Made by a program: the position numbers and the translations under genes
Assembly (NCBI RefSeq): GCF_001435975.1
Contig: NZ_AYYR01000014.1
Coordinates: forward strand, 19,124 to 83,123
Reading direction: 5' to 3'
From: Secundilactobacillus collinoides DSM 20515 = JCM 1123
GTDB lineage: Bacteria > Bacillota > Bacilli > Lactobacillales > Lactobacillaceae
Length of the DNA stretch: 64,000 bases
Shown here: piece after piece, positions 55,396-64,000 of the stretch
Position numbering within the stretch: position 1 is the stretch's first letter
Layout of the letters: every line of letters starts with the position of its first letter
The notes under the pieces: generated by a model
What the model was told of the DNA's origin: nothing
The model's database searches: none
The model's input: only the letters and a program-made list of their open reading frames with translations

Positions 55396-55407
55396 GAGGT
55401 GAAAGGC

Positions 55408-58122
55408 TTGCCTTCAAAAGCAAAACAAACACCGATGATGGTGCAATATCAAGAAATTAAAGACCAGTATCCGGATGCTTTTCTTTTTTACCGGATAGGG
55501 GACTTCTATGAGTTGTTTAATGATGACGCTATCAAGGGATCGCAGTTATTGGAGCTTACCTTGACGTCACGCAGTCACAGTGCGAGTGCTGAAAATCAAA
55601 TACCGATGTGCGGCGTGCCTCACAGAGCGGCGCAAAACTACGTGGATATTTTGGTGGACAAGGGTTATAAAGTTGCGATTTGCGAACAAGTCGAAGATCC
55701 CAAACTGGCTGAGGGTATGGTCAAACGTGAAGTGATCCAGTTAGTGACGCCGGGGACGCAGACAGATACTGGAATCGGTGGTGCAAAACGCAATAACTAC
55801 TTGACGGCCCTGACGAAAATAACGACAGGCTACGGGTTTGCGTACGCTGATTTGTCTACTGGAGAGCTTAAAGTTGCCAGTTTAAAGAACTTTGAGGCAG
55901 TGATCAACGAAGTTATGAGTCTTCAGACCAAGGAAATTGTTGTGGACAAGAGCGTTACGGATGATGAACGACAACACCTTAGTCAAATCGGTATTTTAGT
56001 GTCGCATCAAGACGATGTGACGGCACAGTCAGAGCTGAGTTACCTGACTCAAGATGTGTCGGATGCTGCACAAAATGCGGTGCTTAAGCACTTACTGACG
56101 TATGTCGTGACGACGCAAAAACGCAGCTTGGCTCATTTGCAGCGGGCAGTTGTTTACCAGCCGTCGTACTTTCTTAAAATGGATCATTATTCGCAGCGTA
56201 ACCTTGAGTTAACGCAAAACATTCGAACGGGGAAAAAATCCGGTACACTACTATGGCTGCTAGATGAGACGCGTACAGCCATGGGTGGTCGTTTGCTGAA
56301 ACAATGGCTGGATCGGCCGCTGGTGACCCGCGATGAGATCATGGCACGCCAGCGTAAGGTTGGCGCGCTGGTCAAACAATATTTTGAACGCCATAACCTT
56401 CAGGAAGAATTGACGAAGGTCTATGACTTGGAACGATTGGCTGGACGCGTGGCGTTCGGTAGTGTCAACGGGCGCGACCTGATTCAACTAAAAACCTCGC
56501 TTAATCAGATTCCTAAGGTTCAGCATGTTCTTGGTGAATTTGAAGATGGCACGTTTGATGATATTTTGGATAACTTAGATCCAAACGACGATGTGGCTGA
56601 TGCGATTGAGCAGGCCATTGTTGAAGATCCGCCGATTTCAGTGACTGAAGGCGGTATTATCAAGGATGGCTACAATGACCAGCTTGATCAGTATCGGGAA
56701 GCCATGCATAACGGCAAACAATGGTTGGCCGAAATGGAAGCTTCGGAACGCAAGGCGACCGGCATTAATAACCTAAAAATTGGGTATAACCGGGTGTTTG
56801 GCTACTACATTGAAGTGACGAAGGTCAATTTAAGCAAATTACCTGAAGGCCGGTACGAACGGAAGCAGACACTGACGAATGCAGAACGGTTTACCACGCC
56901 GGAGTTAAAAGAGAAGGAACGGCTGATCCTTGAAGCAGAGGAGAAGTCGACCGACCTTGAGTACCAGTTATTTGTTAAACTTCGGGAAATGGTTAAGAAA
57001 AACATTCAACGGATTCAGACCTTGGCCCACGCGGTTGCAGAACTGGATGTGTTGCAGAGTTTTGCGGACGTGAGCGAAAAATACCGGTTTGTCGCACCGA
57101 CCCTGACCAAGGACGGCCATCAGCTGCGTGTCATCGAAGGGCGGCACCCAGTTGTGGAAAAAGTGTTGGGTCGACAAAAATACGTCCCAAACGACATATT
57201 GATGGATGATAAAACGACGATTCTGTTGATTACTGGACCCAACATGTCGGGGAAGAGTACTTACATGCGACAGCTGGCGTTGACCGTTATTCTGGCACAA
57301 ATGGGGTGTTTTGTACCCGCTAAGAGTGCGACAATGCCGATTTTTGACCAAATTTTTACCCGCATTGGTGCTGCTGATGACCTGATTTCCGGTGAAAGTA
57401 CCTTCATGGTTGAGATGAAAGAAGCTAACGAAGCGCTTGAAAACGCATCGGCGAATTCATTGATCCTGTTCGATGAAATAGGGCGGGGGACCGCGACTTA
57501 TGACGGCATGGCCTTAGCACAGGCAATCATTGAATTTGTGCACAACCGAGTTCATGCCAAGACGCTGTTTTCGACCCATTACCATGAACTGACAGTTTTG
57601 GAAGACAGTTTGTCTGAACTGAAAAACGTGCACGTTGGTGCGGTTGAGAAAAATGGCGAACTCGTTTTCTTGCACCAGATGCAGGACGGACCGGCAGATA
57701 AATCGTATGGGATCCACGTGGCGAAGCTCGCTGGGTTACCGGACAGTTTATTAACAAGAGCCGATCAGATTCTGACCCGATTGGAAACAAAGGATGAGCA
57801 GGATAAACCGATCGTGGCCGCAACGTCCAGTGAAACTCAGTTTGATACGAGCGATACAGATAGCCCTGATACGATGGCGGTTTCAAGTGAACAAACCAGC
57901 GTTTCGGAAACGCCAAAAACCGATTCTGTGCAGGCACCAGCCGCTTTCGATGATGGCGAAGATACCCAGCTATCGTTGTTTGGAACGCCGGAACCAACTA
58001 AGAAACACACAGAAGCTGATCAGTTGCTAAAACAATTAAAAGAGCTTAACCTAATGGCACTAACGCCAATGGAAGTTATGAATCAGGTCTACAAATGGCA
58101 GCAACATGCCAAAAGGAAATAG
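55408..58122 (+). CDS. mutS: DNA mismatch repair protein MutS
   Basis: A 904-residue mismatch recognition ATPase. The mismatch-binding Phe-x-Glu is readable in IGDFYELF (near residue 36), the Walker A is [14 protein letters not shown] (near 610), and Walker B with the signature [15 protein letters not shown] lies further on. Between about 800 and 855 there is a long acidic Ser/Thr-rich linker that ends in TQLSLFG, which looks like a beta-clamp binding motif. TTG 55408 is taken as start ([11 protein letters not shown]), with AGAGGTGA upstream. Confidence 0.96.
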   Translation: MPSKAKQTPMMVQYQEIKDQYPDAFLFYRIGDFYELFNDDAIKGSQLLELTLTSRSHSASAENQIPMCGVPHRAAQNYVDILVDKGYKVAICEQVEDPKLAEGMVKREVIQLVTPGTQTDTGIGGAKRNNYLTALTKITTGYGFAYADLSTGELKVASLKNFEAVINEVMSLQTKEIVVDKSVTDDERQHLSQIGILVSHQDDVTAQSELSYLTQDVSDAAQNAVLKHLLTYVVTTQKRSLAHLQRAVVYQPSYFLKMDHYSQRNLELTQNIRTGKKSGTLLWLLDETRTAMGGRLLKQWLDRPLVTRDEIMARQRKVGALVKQYFERHNLQEELTKVYDLERLAGRVAFGSVNGRDLIQLKTSLNQIPKVQHVLGEFEDGTFDDILDNLDPNDDVADAIEQAIVEDPPISVTEGGIIKDGYNDQLDQYREAMHNGKQWLAEMEASERKATGINNLKIGYNRVFGYYIEVTKVNLSKLPEGRYERKQTLTNAERFTTPELKEKERLILEAEEKSTDLEYQLFVKLREMVKKNIQRIQTLAHAVAELDVLQSFADVSEKYRFVAPTLTKDGHQLRVIEGRHPVVEKVLGRQKYVPNDILMDDKTTILLITGPNMSGKSTYMRQLALTVILAQMGCFVPAKSATMPIFDQIFTRIGAADDLISGESTFMVEMKEANEALENASANSLILFDEIGRGTATYDGMALAQAIIEFVHNRVHAKTLFSTHYHELTVLEDSLSELKNVHVGAVEKNGELVFLHQMQDGPADKSYGIHVAKLAGLPDSLLTRADQILTRLETKDEQDKPIVAATSSETQFDTSDTDSPDTMAVSSEQTSVSETPKTDSVQAPAAFDDGEDTQLSLFGTPEPTKKHTEADQLLKQLKELNLMALTPMEVMNQVYKWQQHAKRK

Positions 58123-58147
58123 AACGGCAAGATGAGAAGGTGAGAGA

Positions 58148-60202
58148 ATGCCGCTTATTCACGAATTATCGTCAACATTAGCTGACCAGATTGCGGCCGG
58201 AGAAGTGATCGAACGACCGGCTTCAGTCGTCAAAGAACTCGTTGAAAACGCCATTGATGCAGGCAGCCATCAGGTTGATATTGTGGTCGATGAAGCGGGT
58301 CTGAAACGGATCCAGGTGATCGATGACGGCAGCGGCATCGCCAATGATGAAGTGGCGCTTGCGTTTAAACGCCATGCGACGAGTAAGATAACCGACCGAA
58401 AAGACCTTTTCCGGGTCCACTCCCTCGGGTTTCGTGGTGAAGCCTTACCAAGTATTGCTTCTGTCGCGGATGTTGTCATGGTCACATCAACCGGTGGTGA
58501 GGGCACGGAAATACACATCAGCGGTGGTCAAACAAAGTCATCTAAACCGGCGGAAGCCCGACGAGGGACCGATATTTCGGTGACTGATCTGTTTTTTAAC
58601 GTGCCGGCACGATTGAAGTATTTAAAGTCGCTCAACACTGAGTTGGCAAAGATCGTGGACATTGTTAATCGCTTAGCGTTTGGCCATCCGGAAATATCGT
58701 TTTCACTTGCGAACAACGGTCGTGAAATGATGCGAACGGCTGGTCGGGGCGATTTGCTGCAGGTCATTGGCAACGTGTATGGCTTAAATAAAGCAAACAA
58801 AATGGTGGCAATTAAGGGAAAAGACGCGGACTTTAAGGTCAGCGGATACGTTTCCTTGCCAGAACTGACCCGTGCCAATCGCGGGTACATGTCGGTATTA
58901 CTTAACGGCAGATACATTAAAAACTACGCCTTGACGAAAGCTATTGTGGCAGGGTACGGCTCAAAACTGATGGTGGGACGGTACCCGCTTGCTGTCATCA
59001 ACCTTGAAATGGATCCGTTCCTGGTAGATGTCAATGTGCACCCGACCAAACAGGAAGTTCGAATCAGCAAGGAACCCCAGCTTTCAGAAGTGATTACAGA
59101 AGCGATTCGACGTCAGCTGGCAAATCAAAATTTGATTCCGGACGCCCTTAGTAATCTTCAACGCGGCGATGATTCACCGCTTGATACGCAAAAGTTGGCG
59201 GGTGATTTAGAAGCTATTTCACGAGCTAATTCGAATTTAGTGACCCATCAGGCCCAAGCCGCGCCGCCTAAGAACCCGTTATGGTCTGCGGGTCTTACTG
59301 TTAACGCTGCCCCACAAGCTGGGACTGACACACCTGCTGATGGCACATTCCAACAGGAAGCACCAGGTTTTAGTGCGGATGAGGGCACCATTGATCCGAT
59401 TATGATCAGCACAAAGAATCAATTAAACTCGGCCAAAGTGGCTGACTTTGAACAAAAGTATCAGGGTGCTGCTGCGACTCCCTTTACGCAGACGGCTGAT
59501 GATCTGACACAACCAGCAGATGACGTTCAGAACCGTCCCGCTGCGTCTGACAAGAAGACTGATTTATTTGCCGACCGTCAGGAACGTTTTCCGGAACTGA
59601 CTTATATTGGTCAGTACCATGGGACTTATTTGCTGGCACAATCACCAGATGGGTTGTACATTATGGATCAGCATGCGGCGCAGGAACGTGTGAACTATGA
59701 GTATTATCGTCAAGCCATCGGAGAAGTTTCCGATGATCAGCAACGATTACTGGTGCCAATTGTGCTGGATTATTCAACGTCTGATATGCTGAAAATCATG
59801 GACAAAGTGGATATGCTTGCCAGTGTGGGATTGCATCTTGAACAGTTTGGCCCGAACAGCATCATTGTTCGGCAACATCCGACTTGGTTTAAGGCCGGTC
59901 AGGAGACGGATACAATCAAAGAAATGATTGATTGGGTTCTGCGGGATGGCCATCTAACAGTGGCTCAATTTCGGGAAAAAACAGCGATTATGATGAGTTG
60001 TAAACGAGCTATCAAGGCTAATCATCACTTAGATGGGCAGCAAGCAAAAGCCTTAATGGCCCATCTAAAAACAGCTGAAAATCCCTTTAATTGCCCGCAC
60101 GGCCGGCCAGTACTGATTCACTTTACTGATACGGACATGGAAAAGATGTTTAAACGGATTCAGGATTCGCATACATCCCAGAGAGCTGCGGAAAGTCATT
60201 AG
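58148..60202 (+). CDS. mutL: DNA mismatch repair protein MutL
   Basis: A 684-residue GHKL ATPase that couples MutS to strand removal. The ATPase motifs ENAIDAG, DDGSGI, HATSKI and [10 protein letters not shown] are complete. A linker rich in Asp, Gln and Ala (about 340-475) leads to the C-terminal domain, which has the endonuclease motif [12 protein letters not shown], as expected in bacteria without MutH. A CxxH-like element (FNCPHGRP) is near the end. mutS and mutL are 25 bases apart and form one operon. Confidence 0.96.
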   Translation: MPLIHELSSTLADQIAAGEVIERPASVVKELVENAIDAGSHQVDIVVDEAGLKRIQVIDDGSGIANDEVALAFKRHATSKITDRKDLFRVHSLGFRGEALPSIASVADVVMVTSTGGEGTEIHISGGQTKSSKPAEARRGTDISVTDLFFNVPARLKYLKSLNTELAKIVDIVNRLAFGHPEISFSLANNGREMMRTAGRGDLLQVIGNVYGLNKANKMVAIKGKDADFKVSGYVSLPELTRANRGYMSVLLNGRYIKNYALTKAIVAGYGSKLMVGRYPLAVINLEMDPFLVDVNVHPTKQEVRISKEPQLSEVITEAIRRQLANQNLIPDALSNLQRGDDSPLDTQKLAGDLEAISRANSNLVTHQAQAAPPKNPLWSAGLTVNAAPQAGTDTPADGTFQQEAPGFSADEGTIDPIMISTKNQLNSAKVADFEQKYQGAAATPFTQTADDLTQPADDVQNRPAASDKKTDLFADRQERFPELTYIGQYHGTYLLAQSPDGLYIMDQHAAQERVNYEYYRQAIGEVSDDQQRLLVPIVLDYSTSDMLKIMDKVDMLASVGLHLEQFGPNSIIVRQHPTWFKAGQETDTIKEMIDWVLRDGHLTVAQFREKTAIMMSCKRAIKANHHLDGQQAKALMAHLKTAENPFNCPHGRPVLIHFTDTDMEKMFKRIQDSHTSQRAAESH

Positions 60203-60325
60203 AGGTCAGTATTGGGTTTTGTATCGACTGTAAATCATGTGGGACTGCTGGTCGTGTAGGGCGTATAGCCGATAACTGACAGTTTTAATGAGAAGTGCCG
60301 AATCAAGGTCATTACGAGAATAATT

Positions 60326-60460
60326 ATGGTTAAACGGCATAAAGGTGGCTTCCTCTATGGTATTTTCGGCGGTCATCCTAAAGCTATTAACAAGAAATAT
60401 GTTTACATCTTAGCGAAAGTAACCTATTTAGAACCGGCAACGTCTAGTCTCAATGACTGA
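60326..60460 (+). CDS. possible 44-residue peptide (doubtful)
   Basis: An ATG frame encoding a basic, aromatic-rich peptide (MVKRHKGGFLYGIFGG...). It has no convincing ribosome binding site, and its last ten codons lie within the terminator that follows mutL. It resembles nothing I know. The gap 60203-60699 otherwise holds only that terminator and the ykuJ promoter. Confidence 0.25.
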   Translation: MVKRHKGGFLYGIFGGHPKAINKKYVYILAKVTYLEPATSSLND

Positions 60461-60484
60461 GAATGGACGAGTGCCGGTTTTTTT
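60432..60484 (+). terminator. terminator downstream of mutL
   Basis: AACCGGCA / TGCCGGTT stem, inner CGTC/GACG pairing, and a T run. It is 230 bases after the mutL stop. Confidence 0.88.
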
Positions 60485-60655
60485 GTTTACTGGATAAATG
60501 ATGCCGCCCAGGTGGCGTGTCTCGCGTCACTACCAATGAGACCGATATAAAAACAACGTGTGCCGCTGATTTAAACGCGATATTATGCGGATTTTGAAAC
60601 ACTCTTAAAAAATTCCCTAGTTTTACAAGAATTTCGTGCGCACAGGGCAAGTCTT

Positions 60656-60664
60656 TGGTAAAAT
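60656..60664 (+). promoter_or_regulatory. extended -10 of the ykuJ-like gene
   Basis: TGGTAAAAT, 36 bases before the ATG; -35 unclear. Confidence 0.55.
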
Positions 60665-60699
60665 TAGAGTGTCAATTTGAAATCGGAAAGGGGATTCTC

Positions 60700-60936
60700 A
60701 TGGAGGAATCACAATTAATCGGAATCATCAATCGGCTTAAAGCGATGCAGGAAGACGCTGGTGATGAACCACAACCACGTCGGTTCGAAGTAAACGGTGT
60801 CGAACAAGCTCAAGTGACGTATCATTCCGAAACAAAGACTTACACGTTGGATGAATATCAGGGCAAGGAACATTTTGAATTTGATAACATCGATTTAGTT
60901 GCAATCGAATTATTTGAGCTGCTGACCAATAACTAA
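60700..60936 (+). CDS. ykuJ: DUF1797 protein (YkuJ family)
   Basis: A 78-residue soluble protein. SQLIGIINRLKAMQ, RRFEVNGVEQAQVTYHSETKT and FDNIDLVAIELFELL follow the YkuJ pattern closely. No function is established. The ATG at 60700 has AAAGGGGA upstream; the longer frame from 60655 begins before the ribosome binding site. It is a single-gene unit with its own terminator. Confidence 0.9.
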   Translation: MEESQLIGIINRLKAMQEDAGDEPQPRRFEVNGVEQAQVTYHSETKTYTLDEYQGKEHFEFDNIDLVAIELFELLTNN

Positions 60937-60939
60937 TCA

Positions 60940-60966
60940 AAAACTATGGGCAACCATAGTTTTTGT
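60940..60966 (+). terminator. terminator after ykuJ
   Basis: AAAACTATGG, GCAA loop, CCATAGTTTT with further T. Confidence 0.9.
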
Positions 60967-61042
60967 TTTATAATTTGCATTACTTTTAGATGTGAATATA
61001 ATGAGTGAGATGTGAAGTTTTTTCAAAGAAGTTGGCGTTAAA

Positions 61043-61070
61043 TTGCTATTTTGAGTAGATTCGATATAAT
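61043..61070 (+). promoter_or_regulatory. ltaS promoter
   Basis: TTGCTA, 16-base spacer, TATAAT; the ATG lies 36 bases after the -10. Confidence 0.7.
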
Positions 61071-61105
61071 GGCATTTGTTAACTTTAACGTGGAGGCATT
61101 GGATT

Positions 61106-63160
61106 ATGTCGGGTAAGATCAAGGGGAAGACTAATAAGCTGAATACGGTGTTTGGGTTCTACTTATTGGTTGTCCTATTATTTTGTGTGAAGACGTATAT
61201 CGCCTATCAGACAGAATTCACTTTGGGAGCCAAGGGCAGCGTGCAGCAGTTCCTACTGGCTATTAACCCAATTCCTGCTGCACTTTTGTTATTCGGTATC
61301 GCGCTTTATTTCCGGGGACGGTTAGTTTATTGGTTAATGATAATCATCGACTTGGTTCAGTCGATCTGGTTGTTTGCGAACGTCATTTACTACCGTGAGT
61401 TTTCTGATTTCTTGACCCTTAGTGTTATCAAAGGTTCTGGAGATGTTCAAAACAACTTGGGAAAGAGTATCGGTCAAATTATCAGGCCGACTGATTTTCT
61501 CATATTTCTCGATATCGTTGTTTTAATTGTTTTATTGTTAACGCACGTCATTCGGGTGGATGTGCGGCCCTTGAAGCGTCGTTTTGCGTTGGTTGTTTCA
61601 CTGTTAGCGTTCTCGTTAATGGGTGCTGAGTACGGCATGGCAAATGCCGACCGCTCGGGGCTATTGACCAGAACCTTTGATAATAACTATATTGTTAAAT
61701 ACCTTGGCCTGAATGAATACGCGGCGTTTAACATTTATCAGACGCAAAAAGAAAGTTCAACGAGAGCGCACGCTAACGCGAGTGATCTCAAGAGTGTGAA
61801 GAAGTTTGTTAACCGCAACCGGGTGAGTCCAAACTCGAAATACTACGGACAGGCCAAGGGTAAGAATGTGATTATCATTCACTTGGAAAGTTTCCAGCAA
61901 TTCTTGATCAATTATAAAGTGGATGGTAAAGAGGTCACACCAAACCTGAATAAGTTTTTCAAGAACAAGAATACGTTGAGTTTTGATAACTTCTATAATC
62001 AAGTGGCTCAGGGGAAAACTTCTGATGCGGAAATGATGATGGAAAACTCATTGTATGGGTTGCCGGAAGGCTCAGCTATGACGGAATATGGGACTGAAAA
62101 TACATTCCAAGCAGCGCCAGCTATGCTGAGTCAAAAAGGTTATACGACTGCTGCGTTCCACGGGGACGTTGCCAGTTTTTGGAACCGGGACAACACGTAT
62201 AAGTCTTGGGGTTACCAGTATTTCTTTAGTTCCAGTTATTACAAGATCAAGTCTAATTATTCAGTTGGGTATGGGCTTAAAGATAAGATCTTTTTTGACC
62301 AGGCATCAAAATACTTGGATGAATTACCACAACCGTTTTATGCTAAGCTGATTACGCTGACGAACCATTATCCATATGAGCTTGATAAGCAAAATACGGA
62401 TTTTCCAGCTACAAAGACTGGTGACAAGACTGTTGATCCTTACGTTCAAACTGCGCATTATCTAGACGAAGCCTTTGGTGAATTCTTAACGTACTTGAAG
62501 TCGTCGGGACTGTATAAGAACAGTGTCATCGTCTTATACGGGGACCATTACGGTATTTCAGATAATCACAGAGCTGCAATCGCACAGTTGTTAGGTAAGA
62601 AGAGTGTTGACGAATATGACCTCGCACAATTCCAAAAGGTACCATTGATGATTCACTCATCAGGACTCAAGGGCGGCGTCGATCACACGTACGGCGGCGA
62701 AATTGATTTTCTGCCTACTCTGATGGATCTCCTGGGTGTTAAGGACAACAATACGATTCAATTTGGGCAAGATTTGTTGTCCAATAAACGCAACCAAGTT
62801 GTAGCATTTAGAGATGGCGATTTTGTGACACCGAAGTATACCAAGATCGGCAGCACGGTATATCAGACGTCAAGTGGTAAGAAACTGACTCTGACAACAC
62901 AACAAAAGAAGCAGATTACTAAACTGCAAAACTATGTTACAACGGAGCTGTCACTTTCTGATCGTGTCATTGAAGGCGACTTATTGCGGTTCTACACACC
63001 TAAAGGATTTACCAAGGTGAACAAGAAGGATTACAACTATAAGTACATTGATGGCCTCGCTAAATTAAAGGCGGCGCAAAAGAAGTATCCTACTAGCGTT
63101 CTTGCTAAGCGTGACGGGAAAGCTGTTACGTACAAGACGGATGCGCCAGAACTTAAGTAG
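61106..63160 (+). CDS. ltaS: lipoteichoic acid synthase family sulfatase-fold protein
   Basis: A 684-residue protein with five N-terminal transmembrane helices (to about residue 190) and a large extracellular sulfatase-like domain. The catalytic Thr is in AQGKTSDAEMM (near 305), and metal-site segments VIIIHLESFQQF, AAFHGD and VLYGDHYG are visible. It uses phosphatidylglycerol to build glycerol-phosphate polymer. Lactobacilli often have several paralogs, so it may be a primer enzyme or the main synthase. ATG 61106 follows GTGGAGG. Confidence 0.93.
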   Translation: MSGKIKGKTNKLNTVFGFYLLVVLLFCVKTYIAYQTEFTLGAKGSVQQFLLAINPIPAALLLFGIALYFRGRLVYWLMIIIDLVQSIWLFANVIYYREFSDFLTLSVIKGSGDVQNNLGKSIGQIIRPTDFLIFLDIVVLIVLLLTHVIRVDVRPLKRRFALVVSLLAFSLMGAEYGMANADRSGLLTRTFDNNYIVKYLGLNEYAAFNIYQTQKESSTRAHANASDLKSVKKFVNRNRVSPNSKYYGQAKGKNVIIIHLESFQQFLINYKVDGKEVTPNLNKFFKNKNTLSFDNFYNQVAQGKTSDAEMMMENSLYGLPEGSAMTEYGTENTFQAAPAMLSQKGYTTAAFHGDVASFWNRDNTYKSWGYQYFFSSSYYKIKSNYSVGYGLKDKIFFDQASKYLDELPQPFYAKLITLTNHYPYELDKQNTDFPATKTGDKTVDPYVQTAHYLDEAFGEFLTYLKSSGLYKNSVIVLYGDHYGISDNHRAAIAQLLGKKSVDEYDLAQFQKVPLMIHSSGLKGGVDHTYGGEIDFLPTLMDLLGVKDNNTIQFGQDLLSNKRNQVVAFRDGDFVTPKYTKIGSTVYQTSSGKKLTLTTQQKKQITKLQNYVTTELSLSDRVIEGDLLRFYTPKGFTKVNKKDYNYKYIDGLAKLKAAQKKYPTSVLAKRDGKAVTYKTDAPELK

Positions 63161-63180
63161 TCAGGTATTGCTGCACTTTA

Positions 63181-63227
63181 AAAGAACACTCAGGAATCTG
63201 TTGATTCCAGGTGTTCTTTTTTTTTTG
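63181..63227 (+). terminator. terminator after ltaS
   Basis: AAAGAACAC...GGAATC / GATTCC...GTGTTCTTT stem followed by ten T. Confidence 0.93.
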
Positions 63228-63540
63228 ACGCAAATGATTTTATATGTGATCGCCAGAGTTGGATGGAGGCAGCATATCCGTGTCTTTGGCTAATGCACGA
63301 AGGACACATAGGGAGTGAATTGATTCAGATGGTTTTGTAGCAGGTCGTGGTTGGTGGCTATTGCCGCTGTAAACTGAAGGTTAATATGGATTTATGAGTA
63401 GGAGTTGTCTAGAAGCTGGGATAGGTACGCCATAATAGCCGTCTAACGTTAGTGAAGTTATATTGCAGTGACTTTTACATGCCACGGGTTAGCAGTCAAG
63501 AGATGGGTGTAATTAGGTGCTGGAATAGAAATTAAATAAA
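63228..63540. other. gene-free stretch before the rRNA promoters
   Basis: About 310 bases without a believable reading frame, RNA or repeat. Confidence 0.5.
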
Positions 63541-63565
63541 AAAAGAAAAAAAGTCGTAAACGGTC

Positions 63566-63594
63566 TTGACCTAGGTCCAATAAGTTGATAATAT
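63566..63594 (+). promoter_or_regulatory. rRNA operon promoter 1
   Basis: TTGACC, 17-base spacer, TAATAT. Confidence 0.75.
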
Positions 63595-63631
63595 AATATT
63601 CGTTGTTAAAAAAGAGCACACGACTAACTCG

Positions 63632-63694
63632 AATAATTATTCAAACGATTTATTAAATTAGTCGTTGACAAGTTATGGGCGTTGGTAGTAAGCT
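63632..63694 (+). promoter_or_regulatory. rRNA operon promoter 2 with upstream AT box
   Basis: AATAATTATTCAAA (63632-63645), then TTGACA (63665), 18-base spacer, TAAGCT, then TTAAGTCG. Confidence 0.7.
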
Positions 63695-63721
63695 GTTTAA
63701 GTCGAACAAATTTGAATTTAT

Positions 63722-63768
63722 AAATATTCAAATCACTGCTTGACATGCATAACGACATTTGCTAAACT
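63722..63768 (+). promoter_or_regulatory. rRNA operon promoter 3 with upstream AT box
   Basis: AAATATTCAAA (63722-63732), seven bases, TTGACA, 17-base spacer, TAAACT, then TTAAGTTCGTTG. Confidence 0.85.
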
Positions 63769-63848
63769 AATTAAGTTCGTTGCTGACATAGAGCGATTTA
63801 TGATGATATTAACATTATGACATGATGTATTAACTTGAAACTTGATTA

Positions 63849-63898
63849 AATAATTATTCAAATTCATGGTTGACACGTTAAAATCGGAATGCTATACT
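63849..63898 (+). promoter_or_regulatory. rRNA operon promoter 4 with upstream AT box
   Basis: AATAATTATTCAAA (63849-63862), seven bases, TTGACA, 17-base spacer, TATACT, then TTAAGTCGTTG. It is the best match to consensus and the closest to the leader. Confidence 0.9.
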
Positions 63899-63904
63899 GA
63901 TTAA

Positions 63905-64000
63905 GTCGTTGGCTGTCAACGATAACGAGATTAAATGCAACTATGTAGACCTTTGAAAACTGAACAAAGTTTTGTTTCACAAAGTGCAGGGCATATCAAC
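63905..64000 (+). other. leader of a ribosomal RNA operon (5' part)
   Basis: The sequence ACCTTTGAAAACTGAACAAA at 63949-63968 is the characteristic spacer-like leader segment that precedes 16S rRNA in lactobacilli. No 16S sequence is reached before the window ends. Confidence 0.82.

Noticed and set aside
63102..63293. 63-residue frame at the end of ltaS
   Set aside because: It overlaps ltaS in another frame and passes through its terminator.

Overview
The window is a chromosomal segment of a low-to-mid GC Firmicute of the family Lactobacillaceae. This is inferred from the gene order atpC–DUF1146–murA–mbl, the ymfF–ymfH–rodZ–pgsA–cinA–recA–rny run, MreBCD–MinCD, T-box leaders, strong GGAGG ribosome binding sites and a DUF2969 gene. 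The species cannot be assigned from sequence reading alone. Most genes are on the + strand. The window ends in the promoter and leader region of a ribosomal RNA operon, whose 16S gene lies just outside.

Layout. 1-6163: end of the ATP synthase operon, then envelope genes (murA, mbl, yidD, rodA) and a lone GcvH-like lipoyl carrier. 6196-9132: methionine T-box and the metNIQ transporter. 9474-14198: a BceAB-type ABC exporter, then a YtrA-type GntR regulator with its own ABC transporter. 14299-17805: DUF2785 protein, membrane-bound GDPD phosphodiesterase, and Tag DNA glycosylase. 17864-21208 (minus strand): universal stress protein, small membrane protein, a 6S-like RNA, rarA and yueI. 21292-28984: DUF1054, a small membrane protein, rpsD and free-Met-R-sulfoxide reductase (both minus), ezrA, iscS, thiI and tpx. 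29017-38075: valine T-box with valS, then folC, mreBCD and minCD (cell shape and division-site placement). 38090-42329: a doubled T-box leader with a probable His specifier, an amino acid ABC transporter and cls. 42488-43843: aspartokinase (minus). 44278-53183: ymfF, ymfH, rodZ, pgsA, cinA, recA (with a LexA box) and rny. 53306-63160: a methyltransferase pseudogene, ymdB, mutS, mutL, ykuJ and ltaS. 63566-64000: tandem rRNA promoters and leader.

The gene content is largely core housekeeping: cell envelope and division, DNA repair, amino acid uptake and translation. I see no prophage, insertion sequence, CRISPR array, tRNA gene or secondary-metabolite cluster.

The most unusual signal is a family of intergenic long-hairpin elements of about 130 bp at six loci (near 15.4, 18.4, 25.5, 35.0, 44.1 and 54.3 kb). 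Their outer ends are conserved. Their hairpin arms differ in sequence from copy to copy but stay self-complementary. Each copy points toward the start of the next gene. At two loci the element ends directly at the -35 box of a good promoter. Other points of interest are the doubled T-box, a methyltransferase broken by a single in-frame TGA, a cls start codon placed at the end of a terminator T-tract, and an rRNA promoter array built from repeated modules.
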